64,000 nt of DNA, from assembly GCF_036417845.1 (NCBI RefSeq), contig NC_089990.1, positions 4,972,001 to 5,036,000 on the forward strand, written 5' to 3'. Origin of the DNA: Apteryx mantelli (taxonomy: Eukaryota > Chordata > Aves > Apterygiformes > Apterygidae). The position numbers and the translations under genes are program-made. The notes beneath the pieces are model-generated. The model had not been told where the DNA came from and did no database searches. It worked only from the letters and a program-made list of their open reading frames with translations. Shown here in pieces: positions 55,101-64,000 of this stretch. Numbering within the stretch: position 1 is the stretch's first letter; every line of letters begins with the position of its first letter.

Positions 55101-58100
55101 GCATCAGCCTACATCTACAGATATTTCAGAGCACATGTTCCCTGATTTATTTTAAAACCCACAATCTCTGCATAACTCAGTACAAGCTTACCAAAGCAAT
55201 ATTGCCCAGACAGAGCATTCTTAATTTGGTGAATGCTCAATGGCTTGTTTCTGAAAGGATTATAACCTTATTTTCTTTGTCAAATTACTATCCAGTGAAC
55301 CATGACTGCAAGTGTTCTGGTCACTGGTAAATGGCATCTTCAGAAACTACTCTTGGCATGTGCCAGTACTCTGGAATTTATCAAAGGAAGAACTGGATTT
55401 CAATTTCATATTATGATCTTATCACAGGACAAATCTTTATTATTTTATGTTCTATCAAAAAATCTGGTATATTACAGGGCTATAGTACATGCAACTGAGT
55501 ATATGTTTTGCTGCTGAAACTATTAATGAAAAGGCCAACTGAAATACAATGAAAGTTTCAGCTATTACTAGAATATACAGTAATTCTTTATTTCACATGC
55601 TTAGTCTGCCAAAATATATTCTTAGTATGCTTAGTCTGCCAAAAAAAAAGTAAGTATTGACTATCTCACTGTCTTCCCCTTATGAACAGATGTTCCAGCT
55701 TCCTGAGTAATGAATCTAGGAATTCCCCAATAAATTACGTGACCACCTAAGAGCTCAATAAGTGTAACTGATATGGCAATGTTGTATAAAAGAATATCTC
55801 ATCATGCATGCTGATATAAAGACAGACAAATATTATTATAATGCAGATGAACAAGTTGCATAATCATGGCATTTCACATTTCTTCCATTCTGCATCTTCT
55901 ACCCACACGTTTTCGGGAAATTCTTTATTCCAGCAAAGTTACTCTTACTCTTGTCCTCCCCTAAAATAACTTCTCATCTTTTTATTACTACTTTTCAACA
56001 GGAGTTTCTGTAACTTTGTTCTTCTGCAGTATCAGTAAAAGTAACCACATTTATCATTTGTTCACAATTACTTACTATAAAAATACAGCAGAAGTTTGCA
56101 CAGGAAACCTAAGTTTACATTTTCCAAATATATGCATGACTCCAGCCAGAAGAGAAAACAAAGACAAAAGGTAATTTTTGTTCCGAGAGGTTGACAGGCT
56201 GATCTGTCTAACAGATCAGCCAAAATGTTTAGCAAAGAGGCTTCTGGAGCTCCCGCTGTTGTTTTGGGGGCATACGGGTACTGGCACAGCGCATTCGGGT
56301 TCATGCTCTGTATCCTTTGCTGCTGATGATCTGAAATTAGGATGGACAAAACAGCAGCACTGGAAGGCACTAAGTCACCTGTCACTTAAAACACACCCCA
56401 GTTCCTACTCATAAGGCTTCTACGATGAGCACTAGTCACATGCGATCCGCTTCACATGTCACTGTTTTACTGAACAATTTAAAGGATGCTTTTTAACAGA
56501 TGAACTAGGGATGTGATAGTTCACCTAGAAATACTCTGCATTTGTCAGGTTACTGATATGCATTTCTTACCTTTTCTCTCTCATGTAGAAGAGAAAGTAA
56601 ACTGCATTTTCATGCTGTTTACTTGAAAAGGGTCGCCACAACCCAAAGTTAACAAATCATTACCTCCAATGGATTAACGCTGCTGTTAGCTACTACGGCG
56701 TGAATTTAAGAGCTTGTATTTGAATATCACACTTTTTACACCTGAACTTGTTTATGTATCAGCATACAACGGCAGAATATGTAAGCTTTTCTTTGGTAAC
56801 CCGATACCGAGTCCCTCTAAATCAGAATTCAGGGAGAAGCCCTGTAACTACAATCGCTGAAGGTATCAAAGCCACCAGGGGAACAAGGACACGCTCAGAC
56901 CTGGGCTTCAGCGACTCGGACACAGAATCACAGTCGGGCTCAAGGCAAGTTATTCTAGAAACCGAGTTTGGGGACCAGTGCAGAAACATCTAGCCATTTT
57001 GAATTTATGTTTTTCCTCCAGATTATAGTGAGGTCTCTTTGGACTGCCACACGAAATCATGAGTCTTGGCGTAAAGTCTCTACCCAAGCACACGGGCTCA
57101 TGATGTACACAGAAGTGAGAAAAGCTAGTAGAAATACTCAGATGACTAAATAAGTGATGACTGTCCCAAATGCCAATGGATCTGTGTGGAAGCGGGGGAG
57201 GCAGAGAGAAATGAGGATATTCTCCACATTGCTCGACCCCTTTTAAGTCTGCGATGGCACCAAAGCCAGCACAAAATTAGGTCCCACAAAACCAGCAGGA
57301 GAGGACTGAGCAATAATATCAGCAACAACAACCTACTCCCTCATACACAGCACAGCCAGGCTGTTCAGGTGTAATTTCCAAGGACACACGCACAGAAAAG
57401 ATTCTCCTCAAAATTCCTGCTTAAAAAAAAAAAAAAAAAAAATCAAAATTCATCAGATGTTTCAAACTGTTTGCTGCATAATTACGGCCCCTCGGCTAAA
57501 CCAAATTTGTTTTCCACCGAAACAAAGCAATAGTTGGTGCAGTCATTGCTATAAAGCTTTTTTTCCTAACAGTATTTAGTCTCTCTGGGACCCTTAATAT
57601 AACATTCGCATTTATCTGTTTGACAAAGGGTTTACATTCATTTAGCCATTTCTAGCTCAAATTTGCAGACTCAAATTGTTTAATGACTCTGAATTAGAAA
57701 TAGTTCTCTAATGACATTTTGCCAAAGTTGTCGTTACGCTATTGATTTCTATCATTAAGAAGAGAAAAAGCAGGGCAAGCACGCATGCTTTGTAGCTTTT
57801 CTACAGAAGCAGAACTACTTTAATTTCCTTGAAGTTCGAAAAGGTAAAATACAGCCATCGCTCAGAGGCTCCACTTTTAGGATGTACATTGTCAGTGCAG
57901 CCTAATCTTCTGCCCTTTATAATTACTCTTAAGTGTTCAAAACGCAAGGCATAACTGGAGCTAGGCAGCTGAATACTTCCCAGGCAGTACAAAACACTTA
58001 AGAAAAACATTCGGCATTCACAAGGAGATTACAGATCTGACACGTCTTTAAATTTAGTTTATATACACACATAGAAATTGTTAAAACTGGCAGAATGATT

Positions 58101-61100
58101 CCTTAGAATGAAAGCAAAATTAATGGACTAAAACCTATATTTGTCTATCTAAGGTGTTATCTGTGCATTCAAGATTTGGTCAAACATTTCCTTGCATTGC
58201 AGTATCGGACCTAGAACTCCTTTCCATATCCCCTCTTTCTGTCCCAGAACAGTTTTCTGTCCATATGCTATCCAGGATAGTTTTGATAGCTTAAAAGCTA
58301 TCAAAAAAGACAAAAATATTCTGACATTACAGTTTGTTATTTAACCGTTGCTCCTTCTGCTACCAAGGTCTGTTCTACCATTCCTTTTCCTTTATCATTT
58401 ATCACAGTTGTTTTATCATTCCTTTATTACAATCTCCTGCCTTTTTTTATTACTTCAAATTGTAAAATATTTTTCCCCCCAGATCATAAAGAGTTTAAAT
58501 CTAAGCATGTCAGATAACAAGTGTGGGCTATTTGTCAATGCCATGAAAAACACATTTTTGCAACTTAGGTGTTGCAAGGATTTTTTTCTCAGTCATTGCT
58601 AGACAAAGTAATACAGCAATAATATGAATGTGCACCTCCATTTTAATGTCATGTCTACACATTTTTACACTGCTATTCCCACTATTATCACTTAGAACAA
58701 GGGACTCATTTTCAAACCCCAATATTCACCAACTGCTTACTACAAAAATCCCTGGGTACCCCCAAACTTCAGTGGAAAATACCATATCTCAATAAAGGCT
58801 GGCGAGTAGGAAGTGACAGCAGTCACTGCGCAACAATGTTTTCCTTCAATAGCAAGGAAATAATGGCAAAAATGACAAACTGGCAGATGTGACGTTCTGG
58901 CAGAATGGGCTGAGCAACATATTCAAGATAGTCCAATAAAGACACTTTAGCATGTCACAACATAATGTCAATATTGCAACATCATACCGCATAAAGAGCA
59001 GAGAGTGATTTTGAGAACCACAGCATCAAGTCTGCACAGAAAAAGCACTGGAACTGGGAACCTTCACAACAACCAGTTTCTCTTTTGTTTTTGCCAATTT
59101 AATGCTACAACAAAGTTTCACATCTCCAACTTGGAATATTCTATTGAAAAACCTAATATTTTAAAACAGCAAAAGTAAGATTAACAAACACAAATAAGAA
59201 GTCTATGAAGAAAATGACTGGGATTAAAAGCTGCCTTCTACTTTCAGAAAATAACCCTCTTGTAGTCCCCCTCGCCCCCAATTCAGCTGTTTGCATGCAT
59301 TTTTGGATTATTTTAAAAAATATTTTGGGAAGCCTGCATGTTGACTTCCAGTCTGTTGAAATCTGAACTATCGAGGAAGCAATTGCTCAGAATGGAAACC
59401 CAGCCAAAGACAGGTGAGCCTTTGCCTTGGTGTGAATAAGGGCTAATCTGTCAAATGCTCAAAAGCCCAGCAAAACAGTTTATTTACTGAATATGACCAA
59501 CGAAAACTGCAGAGACATGTAGGGTGGTCTCAAGAAAACTACCTAATACAGATGGTCTCTGATGAATTATTTGTCACTGCAGAAACATTTTTTCTCTTTT
59601 AAGTACACAACATTGTATAGTATAAATTTAAGTTCATTGTAGAGCAAATCAGAGATTTGGGAGAAGACACAAGAACTTTAACTTACATAAGCAGCTGAAA
59701 CTAACACTGATCACTCCCAAGTATTAAGAATTTCTTCAACTTTTCTACATAATAACTGATTTGCATTACAGTACAGCATTTCCTATCAGACAAATTTAAA
59801 AACACGTGACTCTGGATAGACATACTTTGTTGCAAACACTTTGATAATAATATATTTGTATCACCATATTTGTTTATTTCTCTTAACTTTAGCCTGTTAT
59901 TTATGAAAACACATTCAAAGGTTAGTTTCCACTCAAAGTATCAAAACGCTGTTCAACATAAAAAGCTAGAAGGCACTGAGGTTACAAACCAGTTATTCTG
60001 TATTAAGAATTTAAAATTTACTTATTTTTTTCAAACACAGCACCCTGAGGATTGAAAACACTTAACATCTAGCTTTTCAGAAAACAGCTAACAATCATTC
60101 TCACATGAGATCAGAATTATAGAAGTTCTCATTATCCTCATTTCTATTTAGTGCAAAAATAGTATTTCTGTATTACTGAATTCTTTTTTTGGAGTGCATG
60201 ACAGTACTCCAGTGTCCAGAGTTTCCCCATACATCTCTTCAATCACGTCAATGGCATGGAAAATTTGGAAAACAGTATTAAGGACATACTGCTGGGAAGA
60301 AGTAAGAGAATTCTCCCTTCAGTTCGTAATGCATTAGACAACACGATCTGTGATCATTCAATAATTAGGACACATACTCCGATACACTTTAAACTGTGTT
60401 TATTCAGTGAAACTCTGTACTGTTCTCCACCCTCTCTAAAGCAGTATTTCAATTCTTAACTTCTAATTACGCCAGTCAGGGTTTTTTGTTCCTTTTTAAA
60501 TTGTGGCCGTCAATGCACGCCTACAACTCCAAGGAACGCCACATTTCCTACGCGCTATTACTCACTTTGTCCTTTCCTCTGATTCACCTGCTGAACTGCT
60601 CACCTGACCACACTAACATTAAGTGACCTAAGTCTGCCCCAAATAGTCAACACAACAGCAGATATGAACATACAATCTCACTAGTGGAGCATACACTCGC
60701 TTAATAGCTGTTGCACTCATTTCTACAAAAGGAATCTATATCCAAAACTTCAGTGACGCACGTGCCATGAAAGAAAATGTAAAATAGCTTGATAAAGGCA
60801 TGCACGGGCGTACGCATCTGCAAATTGATAGTTCAAGCACTAGTCAGGCTGCGTTGTACCTACGTCTGTTGTTCACACGCCAACACTCCCATTGTAACGC
60901 TGCCTGCTCTTCCCCAGAAACCACCCCCGGATCTCGCGCCCAACTGGTGGAAACGCTCAAGCTGTTCTGCACCAGTTCCACCAGGAGTCAGGGGACGTCT
61001 GCATTTCCCTGCAAGGGACGTTTCGCCCTCTGGGTAACGTGAAGAGTTACTTCTTGCAGTTAAGGATATTCTGAAAATATCTGTGAACTGTAACTGTACC

Positions 61101-64000
61101 TGCAACTGGTGGGGAACAGCAGCACCAACCGAGAAGCAGCGATTCACTGCTTCCCCTTTCCATTCCCAGGAAAGCAGTACCAGAACCAGTGAAAACAGCC
61201 AACTTCCCACTAACAGAACCATATATTTCCCTACAGACTCATCAGCTCAGCTTAAACAGGTGCTTTCTTTCGCATGCTGCCTGGGTACAAACCTCGTCCA
61301 GCAGAAGACTCTCCTAAATGAGCCCTCTTGCCTTCCCGCTGCACCTTTGGAACTCATCACAAACTTTAAAATCAGAAATTGCAGGTAAACTGATCCAGCT
61401 ACACGACTTACAGGGCAAATAACCATTTTATGGTGGTGCTTTGTACATAGATGCCTGCTTCATCCAAGAAGCCGAACAGGCTCATAACCGCAAGTCTCAG
61501 CTTTCCAATGCAGTGAAACTATGGCAGAGTTCAGGTATCAGGTACACAAACCTCATAAACCACTAATAAAATCAAGGGCACCTGGCAACCAGTTTAACCC
61601 CTACAGAAGTTGCTTATAAACAATAAGTAGGATGAAGCATTTAAAGTTAAGGTCAACTTTACTAGGAAAAATTTGAAAAGTTTGCAATTTCACTTCATGT
61701 AGAAGTGAAATACTTTAAAACCACCCTACTGTTACCAATATATTTTACATTCCAAATTGCACTACAAACTTATTTTATAAGATTTAGATGCCAAGTATTA
61801 AAGGGATTAAGGGTTCAATTATACATTTATATATTCTAGATCCAAAAAGTATAAAAGTGTTGTAAATGCAAGAGTCTTATGGTCATATATTTTACATCAG
61901 TAGATGTTCCATTTCACATCACTCACTTTTGAGTCTTACTTGAAACGTTAAGTCTTTTCTCAACACGTAGAATACTACTAATGAAAGAAAACTTATGAAT
62001 ACCAATGTTAAAAGCCCCTGCATGTCACGTAAAACATTTAGCAAATTTAGTGTAATCTTTGCAATGAGAGAGAAAAAAAAAAAAAAAAAGAATTACACCA
62101 CCTATTTTACTGGTCAACCTAAATCACAAGGCTGTTTTTAGCAGTCGATATATACTATCTAATCAAATAGGTGCCATCTTGTAATGTTTCTCATTCTTTA
62201 TAATATGGGGTATAATTTTAATGTTACATTTAAAAGTCCTGCTAATGTCAGGACTTATGCATCAGTGAAGAAATACATCTCTGTAAGCACTGGGATGCAT
62301 TATATCATTATAAAAAGATGATTAAGACTGCTGATCACATAGCTCTCATGCTCCAGATAAGGGCAGCATCATATAGTCACGCATGATTACTAAACATGCC
62401 CACATACTTTTAACACACTGAGATAATCAGCCATATGATCCCTATAATAAATGCTGGAGCATACACAGAAGAGATTAGTTATTTAAAGGCAATACATGAA
62501 AGAAATGTTCAATTTCAGCAGCAGATATATCAGACTAGTCTATTCCTTGCATTTTATAAATCCTATAGTTTAAAAAACAAAATCAGACAACACTCAAGTC
62601 ATTATTTCCCTGAAACAGCTTTCAAGTCCTCACAACTCTTTTTTCCATGATACTTTTTCTGCATTTAGTCATATTTTAATAAACTCATAGCAACTAGCCA
62701 TTTATTGGAAATAGCTGATTTTCTAATAGCCTTAAGCATGTTTGATGTACCCAAAGAAGAAGCTGAAGAACTTTTATGAAAATTAATGTTAAAATCGGAG
62801 CACACACAGCACAGGTTATGTATAGCCAGGTTAGCTCCTAATCGCCAGCCTTTCTCACCGAGAACAATAGTGGCCACGCTTCTGTTGTGCCTTTTGTATT
62901 GTTTCAGCCCTACTGATTAACACTACAATTCTCAACACACACACACACACAAAGATATTTACAGAACCTGTAAATACGTATGATATGTATTTCTTACAAC
63001 ACGTACCTACAGCAGAGGAAGCAAAAGCCTATTCACAAAAAGACAATATAAGCTTAAAAGTACAAATACCGTAGCTATTATGCTAGAATACTACTGGAAA
63101 GCAGTAGCCTTTATAATAATTTTCCAGATACCAGAAGCCATCTACACTATTACATGTGTGGTTTTTAAAGCAACTCCTCCTCATTTTGAAAGAGCTGCTT
63201 CCTTAAACAAAGACAGAAGCAAGTAGAGTAGCCTACTTTTAGTTTTATTTCAGAAAGAAAAAGCCACCTGTATATGCTAATACAAAGCTCACAGCAACAA
63301 AAGGTGAATATAAGCTTTACCAAGATTTGGCAAGATGAACAAAGGCATACTGTTTTCATGTGTATCGAAATACTCATTTGTATTAAGCTTCTTCACATGG
63401 ACAACCTGCATAAGCTATATATATATTTTTTTCAAATATTAATGATTTATATTTATGTTTTAAGCTTTTACTGTAACCTTTTAAAATATAAGACATTACA
63501 TTTGTATTAAGGCTAGGACTTTAAAGAATAGATGAGGACCAAAGCAAGTTTTTTTTTTTTTTTTTTTTAAATATAAGAACTCACAGAAACAAAAGTGCAC
63601 TACAATACAGCAGGTGATTCCATGCTCAGTTGCAGGAGGAGGGAATGGTAGCATATACACTACAAATAAAGCCTGCCTCAAAGCTTCAACTTGTCAATTC
63701 AAGATCAGCTCTACAAATTCACATCAACATGAAGTTTGCAAATGAACATTTAGGATATTTCTATGAGCATGGCTTAATCTGCACATTTCTCTACGTTCCA
63801 ACAAAGAGGGAAAGACTCGACACAACATCCATCATGAAACATCCAGGATAAAGTCTGAGGGTCCACACAGAAAAACAAGGTAAAATACTGAGTGCCAATG
63901 TCATTTAATATACAACAGGGTATTTTGCCACAGGGTAGTCTCACGAAAGAAATCCCACCTTATTATCCTCATTTCTCTCACTTACATGTATGCTGGAGAA
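27624..64000 (-). CDS. KLHL13: KLHL13, Kelch-like adaptor of CUL3 ubiquitin ligase (spliced, 5' end outside window)
   Basis: The coding region is joined from seven pieces on the minus strand: 64000-63986, 49420-49279, 45909-45777, 45638-45442, 38358-37563, 30427-30314 and 28111-27624. Each junction has GT-AG ends and the frame closes throughout. Counting from the methionine at 49392-49390, the 613 residues hold a BTB domain (about 40-145), a BACK domain (about 150-255) and six Kelch blades (about 285-595), each with a GG motif such as YVVGG, YAVGG, YISGG or YVIGG. In the known family, KLHL13 works with KLHL9 as substrate adaptor of CUL3; the complex ubiquitinates Aurora B and supports chromosomal passenger dynamics and cytokinesis. 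KLHL9 in mammals is nearly identical but intronless, so the multi-exon structure favours KLHL13. The ending SPLSAP followed by a stop, and the length once an upstream exon is added, fit the roughly 655-residue human protein as I recall it. The introns are about 14.6, 3.4, 0.14, 7.1, 7.1 and 2.2 kb. Confidence 0.95.
28112..30313 (-). other. KLHL13 intron (2.2 kb) before last coding exon
   Basis: Non-coding DNA between the two Kelch exons. It holds a purine GA-rich simple repeat at 28561-28585. No antisense gene or RNA gene was recognised. Confidence 0.85.
28561..28585. repeat. GA-rich simple repeat
   Basis: Interrupted (GA)n purine tract (gaagagagagagaaagagagagagg) inside a KLHL13 intron. Confidence 0.75.
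30314..30427 (-). CDS. KLHL13: KLHL13 exon: Kelch blade segment
   Basis: This 114-nt exon lies between the acceptor ttgttttaaacag and the donor CAG|gtaaat. It completes the alanine codon (G|CT), then reads [37 protein letters not shown] and the first base of glycine. It supplies the end of one Kelch blade (YNPRMNEW) and the start of the next (GLMYISGG). It is too short to stand out as an ORF and was found by looking for the missing segment of the propeller between the neighbouring exons. Confidence 0.95.
32813..32827. repeat. Poly(T) tract, 15 bases
   Basis: Uninterrupted T run inside a KLHL13 intron. Low complexity only. Confidence 0.75.
33224..33239. repeat. Short interstitial telomere-like repeat (CCCTAA)2.7
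   Basis: The sequence CCCTAACCCTAACCCT equals 2.7 units of the vertebrate telomere repeat, followed by the degenerate ttctaacc. It is too short to indicate a chromosome fusion and may be chance or a telomerase-mediated patch. Confidence 0.6.
33983..34030. repeat. TA-rich simple sequence
   Basis: Alternating TA/TATAC units (attttatatatatacttatatac...), ending in acacacat. Low-complexity intronic DNA. Confidence 0.65.
37563..38358 (-). CDS. KLHL13: KLHL13 large exon: BACK domain and first Kelch repeats
   Basis: This 796-nt exon has the acceptor tacttaatag and the donor G|gtaagt. It encodes 265 codons plus one base, starting [20 protein letters not shown] and ending GRNAAGEL. The first hundred residues are the BACK helical domain, with the signatures [13 protein letters not shown] and [10 protein letters not shown]. 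From about [20 protein letters not shown] onward it forms the first three Kelch blades, with GG motifs in TLGG, YVVGG and YAVGG. The protein matches KLHL13/KLHL9 of mammals almost residue for residue as far as I recall. Confidence 0.96.
38359..45441 (-). other. KLHL13 intron (7.1 kb)
   Basis: AT-rich intron separating the BTB exons from the large exon. It contains the longest antisense open frame of the window (41937-42488) and short A- and C-runs (40926-40939, 41096-41103). No retrogene or transposon was recognised. Confidence 0.85.
41937..42488 (+). other. Unexplained 183-codon antisense ORF in KLHL13 intron
   Basis: An uninterrupted frame starts at ATG 41937 on the strand opposite KLHL13, in AT-rich sequence where stops should be frequent. 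The predicted peptide is basic, rich in Leu, Lys, Gln and Ser, and begins [21 protein letters not shown] see no signal peptide, membrane segment, zinc finger or retroelement motif. It may be a chance frame; an unannotated antisense transcript is the alternative. Confidence 0.15.
45442..45638 (-). CDS. KLHL13: KLHL13 exon: second half of BTB domain
   Basis: This 197-nt exon follows an intron of only 138 bp. It finishes the split glycine codon (G|GA), then encodes [20 protein letters not shown] through [11 protein letters not shown], and ends in phase 0 before the donor gtaaga. It covers the rest of the BTB fold, including the [11 protein letters not shown] helix-strand region typical of CUL3-binding BTB proteins. 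A second AG lies three bases inside the exon (CAG|GAG|GA), forming a NAGNAG-type tandem acceptor. Confidence 0.95.
45639..45776 (-). other. KLHL13 micro-intron inside BTB domain (138 bp)
   Basis: Very short intron compared with the 2-15 kb introns around it. It is flanked by a tandem donor (GTGGTG) and a tandem acceptor (CAGGAG), each offset by three bases. Confidence 0.9.
45777..45909 (-). CDS. KLHL13: KLHL13 exon: first half of BTB domain
   Basis: This 133-nt exon starts in phase 0 after the acceptor ctcttcttgcag and ends with one base of a glycine codon before the donor gtggtg. It encodes the N-terminal BTB segment [20 protein letters not shown] through [20 protein letters not shown]. The [16 protein letters not shown] helix-loop is the classic BTB dimerisation and CUL3-facing core. 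The donor sequence contains a second GT three bases downstream, which would add one codon. Confidence 0.95.
45910..49278 (-). other. KLHL13 intron (3.4 kb)
   Basis: Non-coding DNA between the N-terminal and first BTB exons. It contains a local duplication of ctccttcatg with an inverted GGAGGC/GCCTCC pair near 46615-46640. No gene was recognised. Confidence 0.85.
49279..49420 (-). CDS. KLHL13: KLHL13 exon: N-terminal tail before BTB, with internal ATG
   Basis: This 142-nt exon has an acceptor ...catcttcttag before 49420 and a donor CAG|gtaatt after 49279. It supplies one base of a split codon and 47 codons, beginning [11 protein letters not shown] and ending [10 protein letters not shown]. 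It is the poorly structured N-terminal segment preceding the BTB fold. The methionine at 49392-49390 (tenth codon) aligns with the start of KLHL9 and could serve as the start in transcripts lacking the upstream exon. The open frame continues upstream through the acceptor, so frame alone does not choose the start. Confidence 0.93.
55597..55644. repeat. Tandem duplication, 30-bp period
   Basis: The 18-base unit atgcttagtctgccaaaa occurs at 55597-55614 and again at 55627-55644, separated by tatattcttagt. The identity of the copies suggests a recent local duplication. Confidence 0.85.
56197..56221. repeat. Perfect inverted repeat, 11-bp arms
   Basis: GGCTGATCTGT, a three-base spacer CTA, then ACAGATCAGCC. 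The arms pair perfectly and would form a compact hairpin in RNA from either strand. It lies in the large 5' intron; no longer precursor stem is evident. Confidence 0.85.
57423..57442. repeat. Poly(A) tract, 20 bases
   Basis: Uninterrupted A run in the large intron. It could mark a retroinsertion on the plus strand, but no source sequence is recognised upstream. Confidence 0.8.
58281..58306. repeat. Perfect inverted repeat, 12-bp arms
   Basis: TTTTGATAGCTT, spacer AA, then AAGCTATCAAAA. The arms are exact complements. It is AT-rich, intronic and of unknown significance. Confidence 0.85.
60770..61150. promoter_or_regulatory. CpG-enriched patch, possible alternative KLHL13 promoter
   Basis: About seventeen CpGs by hand count in a GC-richer stretch (for example ccccggatctcgcgccc), inside an otherwise AT-rich intron. 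Mammalian KLHL13 uses several first exons, so an internal promoter here is plausible. The open frames on both strands show no recognisable peptide. Confidence 0.25.
62073..62089. repeat. Poly(A) tract, 17 bases
   Basis: A-run preceded by gagaga. Simple repeat in the large intron. Confidence 0.75.
62935..62950. repeat. (AC)8 microsatellite
   Basis: Eight pure AC units in the large 5' intron of KLHL13. Confidence 0.8.
63549..63568. repeat. Poly(T) tract, 20 bases
   Basis: Uninterrupted T run about 420 bases from the upstream KLHL13 exon. Low complexity. Confidence 0.8.
63986..64000 (-). CDS. KLHL13: KLHL13 upstream coding exon, last 15 nt (cut by window edge)
   Basis: The final 15 bases read on the minus strand encode S-P-A-Y plus the first two bases of an isoleucine codon (AT), followed directly by a consensus donor, gtaagt. 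The next exon at 49420 starts with a single A that completes ATA (Ile) and continues SLVEEED. Phase and residues match the junction SPAYI-SLVEEED that I recall from the long human KLHL13 isoform. The rest of this exon, including its start codon, lies beyond the window. The match is short, so the call rests on phase, donor quality and residue agreement together. Confidence 0.8.

Larger units (their letters stand above)
49421..63985 (-). other. KLHL13 large 5' intron (14.6 kb)
   Basis: Mostly AT-rich DNA with poly(A)/poly(T) and AC repeats, two perfect hairpin sequences (56197-56221 and 58281-58306), a 30-bp tandem duplication (55597-55644) and a GC-richer, CpG-enriched patch at 60770-61150. 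Alternative first exons of KLHL13 could lie here, but none can be proved from sequence. Confidence 0.75.

Noticed and set aside
27624..64000. Identification as KLHL9 rather than KLHL13
   Set aside because: KLHL9 is intronless in mammals. This gene has at least six introns and the upstream SPAYI exon, and it ends at SAP, all of which fit KLHL13.

Overview
This is vertebrate nuclear DNA, most likely from a bird or another sauropsid. The single gene I can recognise is split into small exons by kilobase introns with ordinary GT-AG junctions. The rest is non-coding DNA of mostly low GC with very few recognisable transposons. The bird call is an inference from compact introns and repeat poverty; I saw no species-specific element, and not even a clear CR1 tail.

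From 26.5 kb to the right edge, on the minus strand, lies KLHL13, a BTB-BACK-Kelch adaptor of the CUL3 ubiquitin ligase. I joined seven coding pieces by reading splice sites and checking frame: 64000-63986 (only the last 15 nt of an upstream exon), 49420-49279, 45909-45777, 45638-45442, 38358-37563, 30427-30314 and 28111-27624, with the stop at 27626-27624. All phases close without a frameshift. From the methionine at 49392-49390 the product is 613 residues; a further nine residues in the same exon, plus those of the upstream exon, extend it at the N-terminus. The 3' UTR probably runs to about 26.55 kb, with possible earlier poly(A) signals. The promoter and most of the first coding exon are outside the window.

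The left 26.5 kb, downstream of KLHL13, looks intergenic and holds no protein I recognise. Its main structure is a CpG-rich domain at about 8.3-10.9 kb with a very dense core at 10628-10747 and a TATA-like box just before it. An open, donor-flanked GC-rich segment at about 15.8-16.0 kb could be the 5' exon of an unannotated transcript. The introns of KLHL13 hold simple repeats, several perfect short inverted repeats, a GC-rich patch at 60.8-61.15 kb that might be an internal promoter, and one unusually long antisense ORF (41937-42488) that resembles nothing I know.

I found no operon, CRISPR array, virus, convincing tRNA or novel multi-gene system. The second-look items are modest: tandem splice sites in the BTB region, the KLHL9-like internal start, and possible unannotated transcription near 10.6 and 15.9 kb.
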